Below, piece by piece: positions 1 through 5,970 of a stretch of DNA of 7,506 bases. The position numbers and the translations under genes are program-made. The stretch's first letter is position 1. Each line of letters begins with the position of its first letter. Origin of the DNA: Thermoplasmata archaeon (GTDB taxonomy: Archaea > Thermoplasmatota > Thermoplasmata > RBG-16-68-12); contig DUJI01000134.1 in assembly GCA_013329855.1 (NCBI GenBank), positions 1-7,506 of the forward strand, written 5' to 3'. Below the pieces are notes generated by a model. That model saw only the letters and a program-made list of their open reading frames with translations. It made no database searches and was not told the origin of the DNA.

Positions 1-64
1 CGGCTGAGCCGACGGGCGCTCCGCGAGGCCCCTGGAGGTCTCCATCGCGGAGAACCGGGAAGCC
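1..64 (+). pseudogene. Probable upstream part of the mutase-like gene, shifted by one base
   Basis: In the frame of the downstream gene there is a TGA at 5-7, yet codons from 32 on read as a plausible protein. In frame 1 the window begins RLSRRALREA. Dropping one C from the CCCC run at 29-32 joins this to LEVSIAENREAMGW, giving one continuous helix with no stop from the window edge. The segment is therefore either a sequencing or assembly indel in a homopolymer or a real frameshift. With only 64 bases visible the case rests on reading-frame continuity and on the high GC at third codon positions. Confidence 0.45.
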
Positions 65-844
65 ATGGGTTGGTACGCGTCCAAGGGGCTCCCCGTGGAG
101 GTCAACGACAGCCACCAGTGGTCGCTGCGAGACGCGCCGGACGCAGTCGCGGTCGCCGCGGCGTTCCTCGCCGCGTACAACGCGAAGAAAGCCGGCGTCA
201 GCACGTATGTGGCCCAGTACATGTTCAACAACCCCCGCGGGACCTCCCCCAGGAACGACCTCGCGAAGATGTCCGCGAAGATCGAACTCATCGAGGGGTT
301 GCAGAACGGATCCTTCCGCGCCCTCCGGGAGGCGAGGACGGGTCTCAACTCGTTGCCCCTCGACATGGACCAGGCGAAGGGACACCTCGGGTCCTCCATC
401 CACACGGTGATGGCGATCCGGCCCGACATCGTCCACGTCGTCGGCTACTCCGAGGCGAACTACCAGGTCGGTCCGAAGGAACTCGTCGAATCCTGCCGAA
501 TCGCCCAGGGCGCGATCCGGAACGCCCTCCTCGGGATGCCCGACCCCCTGGCCGATGAGGCGGTCCGCGCGCGGAAGGCGGAGCTGCTCGGCGAGGCGCG
601 GTTCCTGCTCGACGAGATCCGGGGGATTGCCGAGAAGGGGGTTCCCGACCCCTGGACGGACCCGCACACTCTCGCGCGGGCCGTGAAGATGGGGATCCTC
701 GACGCACCTCATCTCTTCGGGAACCCCACGGCTTGCGGCAGGACGGTCACCCGGATGGTCGAGGGAGCATCCCGCGCGGTGGAACCGTCTACGGGAAAGG
801 CCCTCTCGGAGCACGAGCGCCTCCGGTGGCTCGGGATCGCCTGA
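65..844 (+). CDS. Glutamate (methylaspartate) mutase epsilon-subunit-like protein, C-terminal half, 5' incomplete
   Basis: In clostridial glutamate mutase, the E (GlmE) subunit is the TIM-barrel part that, with the B12-binding S subunit, interconverts glutamate and 3-methylaspartate. The 259 visible residues follow the order of the C-terminal half of GlmE (about 480 aa, from memory). A helix-plus-Gly segment (MGWYASKGLPVEVND) is followed by an Ala-rich helix, a strand and loop (YVAQYMFNNP), a late strand (IVHVVGYSEAN), a long helix ending LLDEIRGIAEKG, and the tail segment KMGILDAPHLFGNPTA, which corresponds to the GVMDIPFGPSKYNAG-like segment of GlmE. ATG 65 is only the first in-frame start. 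The frame is open from 8, and the upstream residues (PLEVSIAENREAM) read as coding, so the N-terminal half, including the substrate-binding arginines, is missing or out of frame. The gene ends 13 nt before asnB, which suggests cotranscription. The similarity is distant: a related B12-dependent mutase with another substrate, or a non-catalytic relative, is possible. Confidence 0.62.
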   Translation: MGWYASKGLPVEVNDSHQWSLRDAPDAVAVAAAFLAAYNAKKAGVSTYVAQYMFNNPRGTSPRNDLAKMSAKIELIEGLQNGSFRALREARTGLNSLPLDMDQAKGHLGSSIHTVMAIRPDIVHVVGYSEANYQVGPKELVESCRIAQGAIRNALLGMPDPLADEAVRARKAELLGEARFLLDEIRGIAEKGVPDPWTDPHTLARAVKMGILDAPHLFGNPTACGRTVTRMVEGASRAVEPSTGKALSEHERLRWLGIA

Positions 845-846
845 GC

Positions 847-851
847 GGGAG
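847..851 (+). promoter_or_regulatory. Shine-Dalgarno sequence of asnB
   Basis: GGGAG lies 6 nt before the ATG at 858, within the 13-nt gap after the upstream stop codon. It supports this start and fits an internal operon gene translated by Shine-Dalgarno pairing, unlike the leaderless genes further right. Confidence 0.6.
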
Positions 852-857
852 CGGACC

Positions 858-2342
858 ATGTGCGGGATCGCGGGGATCGTGGGCGATGCCGACGAGGTTC
901 TCCTGCGGCGCATGCTGGAGATCCTGCGGCACCGCGGACCCGACGACCTCGGCGTCTTCGTGGGCGACGGGGTGGCCCTGGGCCAGACCCGGCTCTCGAT
1001 CATCGACGTGACGGGAGGCCACCAGCCCATCCTGGACGAGGAGGGAACCGGGGCCGTCGTGGCCAACGGGGAGATCTACAACTTCCGCGCGCTGTCCAAG
1101 GGGCTGGCGGGACACACGTGGAGGACCCGCGCGGACAGCGAGGTGCCCCTCCACCTGTACCAGGACATCGGGACCGAGGCGGCGTCCCGCCTCGACGGGA
1201 TGTTCGCGCTGGGCATCTGGGATCGCGGGATGCTGTACCTCGCTCGGGATGCGCTGGGCATCAAGCCCCTCTACGTCGCGGAGGCGGACGGCACCTTCTA
1301 CTTCGCCTCCGAGATGAAAGCCCTTCTCCCCGTCACGACGAGGATCCGCGAGTTCCCTCCCGGCCATTGGTTTCGTCCGGACCGCGGGTTCCAGCCCTTC
1401 GTCCGGTGGGACACGGGGGTCCCATCCGCGTGGACGGAGGACGGGGCCGTCGCCCGCGTGCGGGAACTCCTCCCCGCCGCGGTCTCCAAGCGGCTCATGT
1501 CGGACGTTCCCCTCGGCACCCTCTGCTCCGGCGGCCTGGACAGCACCCTGGTCACGGCCCTCGCCGCGCGAGAGCTCGGGAGGTTCCACACCTTCTCGAC
1601 CGGCATGAGCGGCGCGCCCGACCTGGAGAACGCCCGGCGGGCCGCCGAGATCCTGGGCACGACCCACCACATCCGGGAGTTCACGGAGGACGAGGCACTC
1701 GAGGCCCTGCCGCGGATCGCCTGGCACCTGGAGTCCTACGATGCGCCCCTGTTCCGCAGCGCGGTGCCCACCTACTTCGTCTCGGAGCTGGCCCGGAGGC
1801 ACGTCAAGGTGGTCCTCACGGGCGAGGGCGCGGACGAGCTGTACGCGGGCTACCGCTATCTCAAGGATCTCCCGGAAGGGGCGCCGCTTCACGCGGAGCT
1901 GGTCCGGACCACGCGGTCCCTCCACCACGTGAACCTGCAGCGGACGGACCGACTGACCATGGCCCATGGGCTCGAGGGCCGCGTCCCGTACCTGGACTGG
2001 GACCACGTGCGGTTCGCCCTCTCCCTGCCGACGGAACTCAAGATCCGCGGGCCCCAGCGGGTGGAGAAGTGGCTCCTGCGCCGCGCGTTCCCCGACGCCC
2101 TCCCGGAGACGCTGCTCTGGCGGGAGAAGCAGAAGTTCGCGGAGGGCACGGGGTCTTCCGACCTGCTCCGGCGGGAGGCCGAGCGGACGATCTCCGACAC
2201 GGAGTTCGAACGGGAGGCGGAGCGGGCACCCGTCCCCCTCCGGACCAAAGAGGAGCTGTACTGCTACCGGCTGTTCGCCGAGCGCTTCGATCTCCCGGAC
2301 GACGTCGTCCAGGGAATCGTGGGGACAACCGCCGTCTACTGA
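858..2342 (+). CDS. asnB: Asparagine synthase B (glutamine-hydrolysing)
   Basis: Cytosolic enzyme that uses glutamine, ATP and aspartate to make asparagine, AMP and pyrophosphate. The N-terminal Ntn glutaminase domain (about residues 1-190) starts MCGIAGIVG with the nucleophile Cys2. It carries RHRGPDD (24-30), Arg45 in TRLSIID, NGEIYN (70-75) and Asp93, the expected glutamine-binding set. The C-terminal synthetase domain has the ATP PP-loop SGGLDS (224-229), GEGADE (322-327) and the EGRVPYLD block. EMKAL, MSDVP, REKQKF and the C-terminal LYCYRLFAERF region follow Escherichia coli AsnB closely. At 494 aa it is shorter than E. coli AsnB (554 aa) because it ends soon after the last conserved helix, a common variation. 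The start is fixed by the requirement for Cys2. The gene follows the mutase-like gene by 13 nt with its own ribosome binding site. The main uncertainty is the acceptor: asparagine formation is the default, but a modified aspartate cannot be excluded. Confidence 0.95.
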   Translation: MCGIAGIVGDADEVLLRRMLEILRHRGPDDLGVFVGDGVALGQTRLSIIDVTGGHQPILDEEGTGAVVANGEIYNFRALSKGLAGHTWRTRADSEVPLHLYQDIGTEAASRLDGMFALGIWDRGMLYLARDALGIKPLYVAEADGTFYFASEMKALLPVTTRIREFPPGHWFRPDRGFQPFVRWDTGVPSAWTEDGAVARVRELLPAAVSKRLMSDVPLGTLCSGGLDSTLVTALAARELGRFHTFSTGMSGAPDLENARRAAEILGTTHHIREFTEDEALEALPRIAWHLESYDAPLFRSAVPTYFVSELARRHVKVVLTGEGADELYAGYRYLKDLPEGAPLHAELVRTTRSLHHVNLQRTDRLTMAHGLEGRVPYLDWDHVRFALSLPTELKIRGPQRVEKWLLRRAFPDALPETLLWREKQKFAEGTGSSDLLRREAERTISDTEFEREAERAPVPLRTKEELYCYRLFAERFDLPDDVVQGIVGTTAVY

Positions 2343-2383
2343 GGGCTCGCGGGATGCGACGGATTGCGTCCGCCCACCTGAAG

Positions 2384-2390
2384 GCTTAAC
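2384..2390 (+). promoter_or_regulatory. Candidate archaeal TATA box for the YcaQ-like gene
   Basis: GCTTAAC is the only AT-rich patch in the 89-nt gap between asnB and the next gene. It is centred about 45 nt before ATG 2432. With the usual 25-27 nt spacing, transcription would begin near 2412-2415 and leave a leader of roughly 18 nt. This suggests that the glycosylase gene is transcribed separately from asnB. The match is short, so confidence is moderate. Confidence 0.4.
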
Positions 2391-2431
2391 CGAGGAAGCG
2401 TTCTCGGGACCGCGGGAGCCCCATCCCGCCC

Positions 2432-3505
2432 ATGACGACGACGCTCAGTCCGACCCAGGCGCGGCGTCTCACGATCCGCGCACAGGCCCTCGACGGAACC
2501 CCGCGGAACGTCCTGGACGTCGTCCGGCGGATTGGCGGCCTTCAGCTCGACCCGACGAGCCGGGTCGCGCCGAGCCACCTACTCGTGCTCTGGAGCCGCC
2601 TCGGCCCCTTCGATCCGTCCGAACTGGACCGCCTCCTGTGGAGGGACCGCTCCCTGTTCGAGCTGGGAGCGTTCATCCGTCCCACGGAGGACTTCCCCCT
2701 GCTGAAGCGAGGGATGCTCGCCTTCCCCGGAGACGCCGGGGCGTGGCAGAGACGGGTTGGCGCATGGCTCCGGGCCAACGAGACGTTCCGCCGGTATGTG
2801 CTCCGAGAGATCCGCCGTCGCGGCCCGCTGAGGAGCCGCGAGCTCGGGGACCGCTCCGTGACCCCGTGGCGGTCAGGGGGTTGGACCCACGAGCGCAATG
2901 TGACCCAGATGCTCGGCTTCCTGAGCGCCCGCGGCGAGGTGCTCGTCACCGCACGCCGCGGAGGGCAGCGTGTGTGGGACCTTCCCGAACGGGTCCTTCC
3001 GGCCAAGGTGCTCGCGGCCCAGCCGGCCTCCGAGCGCACCGTCGCTGAACGACGACTCGGCTACCTCGGACTCGTGCGGCCATCACGGGCGTACGAGGGC
3101 GTCGGCGAGTCCGTCCGCGTCACAGGCGTCCCGGGGGAGTGGGTCGCGGACCAGCGCGCGCTCGACCGGCTGGACGAGCCGGTGCCCTCCCGGATGACCT
3201 TCCTCTCCCCCTTCGACCGACTGATCCACGACCGCGAGCGGACCGAGGATCTGTTCGGCTTCCGCTACCGGCTCCAGATCTACGTCCCCCGGTCGGAGCG
3301 CGCCTACGGGTACTATGCGTTGCCCATCCTCCACGGGGACCGGCTACGCGGTCGGATCGATCTGGCGTATGATCGGGAGCACCGCGTGCTTCGAGCGAAC
3401 GCGCCCCATCCGGAGCCCAGAGGGCGGCTCCCGCGCGTCGCGTTGCGGGCAACCCTTCGCAGCCTCGGCGAATTCCTCGGCGCCGAGCGAGTCGAAACGC
3501 AGTAG
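2432..3505 (+). CDS. Winged-helix DNA glycosylase, YcaQ/AlkX (HTH_42) family
   Basis: This family excises alkylated bases and can unhook DNA interstrand cross-links. The 357-aa protein shows the family signatures in order. An N-terminal segment leads to GGLQLDPTSRV, where Gln38-Leu39-Asp40 fits the Q-hydrophobic-D catalytic motif described for the YcaQ/AlkX branch. A basic winged-helix region (about 115-200) includes RRRGPLRSREL and GFLSARGEVLV. The C-terminal block at about 250-330 contains FLSPFDRLIHDRERTEDLF, then FRYRLQIYVP, YGYYALPILHGDRLRGRIDL, the most typical part of the family. Escherichia coli YcaQ is about 410 aa, so this is a compact member. ATG 2432 is the first start in a frame with no earlier in-frame alternative after the candidate TATA box. 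Context gives no partner: asnB is upstream and a convergent small gene is downstream. The family assignment is firm; glycosylase activity is inferred from the retained QLD motif. Confidence 0.88.
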   Translation: MTTTLSPTQARRLTIRAQALDGTPRNVLDVVRRIGGLQLDPTSRVAPSHLLVLWSRLGPFDPSELDRLLWRDRSLFELGAFIRPTEDFPLLKRGMLAFPGDAGAWQRRVGAWLRANETFRRYVLREIRRRGPLRSRELGDRSVTPWRSGGWTHERNVTQMLGFLSARGEVLVTARRGGQRVWDLPERVLPAKVLAAQPASERTVAERRLGYLGLVRPSRAYEGVGESVRVTGVPGEWVADQRALDRLDEPVPSRMTFLSPFDRLIHDRERTEDLFGFRYRLQIYVPRSERAYGYYALPILHGDRLRGRIDLAYDREHRVLRANAPHPEPRGRLPRVALRATLRSLGEFLGAERVETQ

Positions 3506-3568
3506 CGGACGACACCGTCTCACCCGTCTCGCCGGCTTCTGTCCGCAGGGCAGTCTCGGGGCCCGCCG

Positions 3569-3578
3569 GGACCGGTCC
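3569..3578. repeat. 10-bp perfect palindrome in the convergent gap
   Basis: GGACCGGTCC is self-complementary and lies in the 89-nt gap (3506-3594) between the converging ends of the glycosylase gene and the DUF5678 gene. No T-run follows on either strand, so a terminator role is not supported. In DNA this GC-rich it may be chance. Nothing else is recognisable in this gap. Confidence 0.25.
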
Positions 3579-3594
3579 AAGCAGGACCCTTGGC

Positions 3595-3852
3595 TTACGG
3601 CCCTTGGTCCTCCGGAGGAGGGCGCCTCCGAGCGAATCCCATCTGCAGCATGCTGGGTTCGATGAAGTAGAGAGAGAAATCCCGGCCGGCTGCGACCCGC
3701 CTGGCCTCTCCCTGGGCCCGCCGCTTGGATGACGAGCTACAGATCACGTTCCCGTCCAAGACCGCAATCCACTGGTTGGGGTACCTCTGCACGAGATCCA
3801 ACAGATTCGCTGCGAACCAATCGTCGTTGCTCAGCGGGCCGCTCTCTGCCAT
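3595..3852 (-). CDS. DUF5678 domain-containing small protein
   Basis: An 85-aa cytosolic protein of unknown function. Residues 10-37 (DDWFAANLLDLVQRYPNQW, then IAVLDGNVI) match the hallmark of DUF5678: an aromatic-rich helix, a YPxxW turn, then a two-strand hairpin around DG. The middle (about 43-58) is a basic helix in place of the usual acidic one, and the end has a second strand (FSLYFIEPS), as in the family. ATG 3852 is preceded on the minus strand by GGAGGA at 3867-3862, a strong Shine-Dalgarno with 9-nt spacing. The gene is divergent from the amidohydrolase and convergent with the glycosylase. Its codon use is visibly less GC-biased at third positions than that of its neighbours, as often seen in small or recently acquired genes. 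DUF5678 proteins are frequent in archaea; I know of no demonstrated activity. Confidence 0.72.
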   Translation of the reverse strand: MAESGPLSNDDWFAANLLDLVQRYPNQWIAVLDGNVICSSSSKRRAQGEARRVAAGRDFSLYFIEPSMLQMGFARRRPPPEDQGP

Positions 3853-3861
3853 GAGGAAGCA

Positions 3862-3867
3862 TCCTCC
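3862..3867 (-). promoter_or_regulatory. Shine-Dalgarno of the DUF5678 gene
   Basis: On the minus strand GGAGGA precedes the ATG at 3852 by 9 nt. It fixes the start and implies a transcript with a 5' leader. I could not find a convincing TATA box for it in the 228-nt divergent region 3853-4080, where only weak purine-rich patches are present. Confidence 0.55.
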
Positions 3868-4049
3868 CCGTTCGCTTCGTGCTTTCTCTGGAAGGGGCGT
3901 TCACCTTCTTGGACCTTCTGTCGACGGCGTCCCAGGCGCGTAGGCTGTGGCTCCGTTGGCGGCCGCCTTCGAGGGGCACCCATGCAATCTGCGGACCGGT
4001 CTCTTGTCTGCGTCCCGAGGCAGCGCCTGCACCGCGGAGTGGGAGCAGC

Positions 4050-4057
4050 CCTTAAGC
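4050..4057 (+). promoter_or_regulatory. TATA box of the amidohydrolase gene
   Basis: CCTTAAGC, with core CTTAAG at 4051-4056, stands out in GC-rich sequence. It is centred 27 nt before ATG 4081, the archaeal TATA-to-start-site distance. Transcription would therefore begin at or within a base or two of the start codon, giving a leaderless message. This is the main reason to prefer 4081 over the earlier in-frame ATG at 3982. Confidence 0.6.
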
Positions 4058-4080
4058 GACGGGGCGCATCAGGGTGTCTC

Positions 4081-5301
4081 ATGACATCCGCCCGACCCAC
4101 CCTGTACCGCGACGCGGCCCTCGCGGACGCGACCGGCCCCGATCTCCGCAAGGACGTGAGCGTCCTCGTCGACCAAGGCCGGGTCGTGTGGATCCGACCC
4201 CTCTCCGAGGAACCGGAGCTTCCCCCCGACGTGCACGTCGTGGACGCAGGCGGCTCCACGATCGTGCCGGGCATGGTGGACGCGCACAGCCACGTCACGC
4301 TCCCCGGCGGGTCGCACTGGATTGACCGCGGAGCCGATCCTCCGGACGAGCTGCTCGACGTGGCGGAGCACAACGGAAATCTCCTAGGCCAAGCTGGAGT
4401 GCGATGGGCGAGGGACGTGGGCTCTCCCGCGGCCCCGGACCCCTCCGACGGCCGCAGGCGCGCCCTGGCGCTCCGCGTGCGGGAACGGTGGCGGAAGGAG
4501 GCTGCGCGGCCTCGCCTGAAGGTGGCGGGAACCTGGCTCGCCCACAGCGGGGTGCTTCCGGGCATGATGATCGAGGCCGATGACGGGCCCACGCTCCTGG
4601 CCGCGGCGAGGAGCCAGCTGGACGACGGCGCGGACTTCCTCAAGCTCTACCTGGATGGGCCGAAGAGGGACGAGGCACCCTGGCCGGCGGATGCGGTGCG
4701 GGCGGTCGTCGAGATGGCCCACGGTCGCGGCGCCAAGGTCACGGCCCATTCCGGCTTTCTTGCGGGAGCCCGGGTGGGCATCGAAGCAGGCGTGGATTCC
4801 CTGGAGCACGGCTTCGAGCTCGATGAGGAGGCGGCGACCCAGATGGCCCGCCAAGGGACGTTCCTCGTGTCCACGCTGGCCGTCTTCCGATCGTGGATGT
4901 CCTTCGCGCAGACCACGACGTTGCCCCGGTTCGTGGGAGAGGAAGGCAAGGAGCGAACCACGAAACGACGGGAGCTGGCCATCGAGAGCGTGCGTTTCGC
5001 GCGCCGGGCCGGCGTTCGAATCGCCGCGGGCACGGACTTCGGCGGGGGATCGCTCCGGGCGAACCACCTCGCCTGGGAAGTTGAATCCCTCGTGGAAGCC
5101 GGGTTCAAACCCTGGGAGGCCTTGGCCTCCGCCACGGTCCGCGGCGGAGAACTCCTCGGGGAACCCGGGGCCGGCAGGATTGTCGAAGGAGGACCTGCAG
5201 ACTTCTTCCTCGTCCATGGCGATCCGCTGAGCGATCCCGCGTCACTCTGGCGAGTATGGAAGGTGGCGTGGCGATCCGAGCCGCATGCCAGGACCGCTTG
5301 A
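4081..5301 (+). CDS. Metal-dependent amidohydrolase (imidazolonepropionase-like)
   Basis: A 406-aa member of the amidohydrolase superfamily, in the branch annotated as imidazolonepropionase-like hydrolases and Xaa-Pro dipeptidases; it hydrolyses an amide or cyclic-amide bond using bound metal. The small beta-sandwich at both ends is visible (DVSVLVDQGRVVWI near the start, ADFFLVHGDPLSDP near the end). Ligand positions are all present: His69 and His71 in DAHSHV, Lys188 in DFLKLYLDG (a candidate carboxylated lysine), His223 in VTAHS, His243 in SLEHGFE and Asp319 in AGTDFGGG. PWEALASATVRGGELLG is the usual late helix of the family. No signal peptide is seen, so it should be cytosolic. An in-frame ATG at 3982 would add 33 residues (CVPRQRLHRG and following) unlike any family N-terminus; the TATA box position supports 4081. 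The substrate cannot be deduced, and the neighbours do not form an obvious pathway. Confidence 0.88.
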   Translation: MTSARPTLYRDAALADATGPDLRKDVSVLVDQGRVVWIRPLSEEPELPPDVHVVDAGGSTIVPGMVDAHSHVTLPGGSHWIDRGADPPDELLDVAEHNGNLLGQAGVRWARDVGSPAAPDPSDGRRRALALRVRERWRKEAARPRLKVAGTWLAHSGVLPGMMIEADDGPTLLAAARSQLDDGADFLKLYLDGPKRDEAPWPADAVRAVVEMAHGRGAKVTAHSGFLAGARVGIEAGVDSLEHGFELDEEAATQMARQGTFLVSTLAVFRSWMSFAQTTTLPRFVGEEGKERTTKRRELAIESVRFARRAGVRIAAGTDFGGGSLRANHLAWEVESLVEAGFKPWEALASATVRGGELLGEPGAGRIVEGGPADFFLVHGDPLSDPASLWRVWKVAWRSEPHARTA

Positions 5302-5305
5302 AGGA

Positions 5306-5322
5306 TCCCGGACTAGCCGGGA
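5306..5322. other. Small inverted repeat after the amidohydrolase stop
   Basis: TCCCGG and CCGGGA form a perfect 6-bp stem around a 5-nt loop (ACTAG), starting 5 nt after the stop codon. It could protect the 3' end of the message or aid termination between the converging genes. No oligo-T tract follows, which archaeal intrinsic termination normally needs, so a terminator is not claimed. The rest of 5302-5376 shows nothing recognisable. Confidence 0.3.
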
Positions 5323-5376
5323 AGAACTGCCCCGCGGACTCCCTAACCGCGATTGCCCTCACAGGAAGAGGTGCTC

Positions 5377-5577
5377 TTAGCTCCGCGCGAAGGCCCCGTT
5401 CTCCCCTCGCAGGACCGTGGCGACCTCGGCGTCGAGCCGCTTGCGGGCGAAGGTGGGAAGGTCATCCCTCCCGGGAAGCGCCTTCGCCGGGATGCGGACA
5501 AACGACTTGCCGTAGTCCTGGAGCCAGTTGACCACCTCGGCGCGGTAGGCCTCCCGAGTGGGCTTGCCCCACCGCAT
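5377..5577 (-). CDS. Hypothetical small protein, unrecognised
   Basis: A 66-aa minus-strand reading frame starting at ATG 5577 (MRWGKPTREAYRAEVVNWLQ). Third codon positions on this strand are almost all G or C, while the opposite strand in the same region is not so biased, which supports coding. The predicted protein is basic and mixed helical, with two Trp in the first half and a C-terminal helix (FARKRLDAEVATVLRG). It has no cysteine cluster, membrane segment or family motif that I know. The frame continues upstream; a GTG at 5628 would give 83 aa and add ETFALPHTRTC. High third-position GC persists to about there, so the ATG may not be the true start and this may be the remaining C-terminus of a longer gene. 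No Shine-Dalgarno or TATA box is apparent for either start. Its stop faces the amidohydrolase stop across 75 bases. Confidence 0.4.
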   Translation of the reverse strand: MRWGKPTREAYRAEVVNWLQDYGKSFVRIPAKALPGRDDLPTFARKRLDAEVATVLRGENGAFARS

Positions 5578-5634
5578 GCACGTCCGGGTGTGGGGCAGCG
5601 CGAAGGTCTCGACGAGTCCCGCGATCACACCCTG

Positions 5635-5871
5635 ATGGCCGCCGTCCGCCGGTACGGCGCCTTCGACGTCTCCGCCTGCTTCAGCTGCGGCACGTGCACG
5701 GTGAGCTGCCCGCTCTCCACGCCGACCTCGAACTTCCCCCGCAAGATGATCCACTACGCCCCGCTCGGGTTGAAGGACAAGATCGTGGGCCGACCCGACG
5801 TCTGGCTCTGCGAGTCCTGTGGCGAGTGCTCCGACACCTGCCCGCGGGACGCGAAGCCCTCCATCGGCGGT
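5635..5871 (+). pseudogene. HdrC-like double 4Fe-4S ferredoxin module, 3'-truncated
   Basis: From ATG 5635 the protein carries two complete C-x2-C-x2-C-x3-C-P motifs, at Cys15/18/21/25 (CFSCGTCTVSCP) and Cys59/62/65/69 (CESCGECSDTCPR). They are separated by a linker with the PRKMIHYAPLGL helix. This is the layout of heterodisulfide reductase subunit C and related electron-transfer proteins, which pass electrons between a flavin or CCG-domain partner and iron-sulfur clusters. Third positions are almost all G or C up to about 5865. After CPRDAKP (ending at 5859) the expected helix (typically Gly-Glu-x-Met-Met-Ala-x-Arg-Arg) is absent and codon bias collapses. The frame stays open by chance to 6534, antisense to the SRPBCC gene. 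No promoter or ribosome binding site is visible. A frameshift reaching TGA 5883-5885, a recombination scar or an assembly join could explain it. A short functional ferredoxin is less likely. Confidence 0.55.
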
Positions 5872-5970
5872 CGCATCCCTTCTGACCCGACATACGGGAC
5901 TCTTCGATCGGTCCACCTTGCGGAGGGCCTGTCCGCCCAGATACGACTTCCAGGCATGCCGATCGCAGAG

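Noticed and set aside
789..2006. Long minus-strand frame of 405 codons
   Set aside because: It lies fully antisense to asnB, whose catalytic motifs are all intact, and its translation is low-complexity and rich in Arg, Gly and Pro, the usual shadow of a GC-rich gene.
1966..3048. Plus-strand frame of 360 codons spanning the asnB end and the glycosylase start
   Set aside because: It overlaps two well-supported genes in another frame and translates to Arg/Ser/Pro-rich sequence without any motif.
3583..3611. AGGACC...GGTCCT stem in the convergent gap
   Set aside because: The stem is only 6 bp with a 17-nt loop, one arm lies inside the DUF5678 coding sequence, and there is no T-tract; chance pairing is likely in this base composition.
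3982..4080. N-terminal extension of the amidohydrolase
   Set aside because: It does not resemble the family N-terminus and contains the TATA-like box that fits initiation at 4081.
3831..4643. Minus-strand frame of 270 codons over the DUF5678 promoter and amidohydrolase start
   Set aside because: Its translation is Ser/Arg/Pro-rich and mostly antisense to the amidohydrolase N-terminal half, with no recognisable domain.
5101..5113. GGGTTCAAACCC, which looks like a tRNA T-arm
   Set aside because: It encodes the conserved EAGFKPWEAL segment of the amidohydrolase, and no acceptor, D-arm or anticodon stem is arranged around it.
5306..5322. Intrinsic terminator after the amidohydrolase
   Set aside because: The 6-bp stem is perfect, but no T-run follows on either strand, so it is listed only as an inverted repeat.
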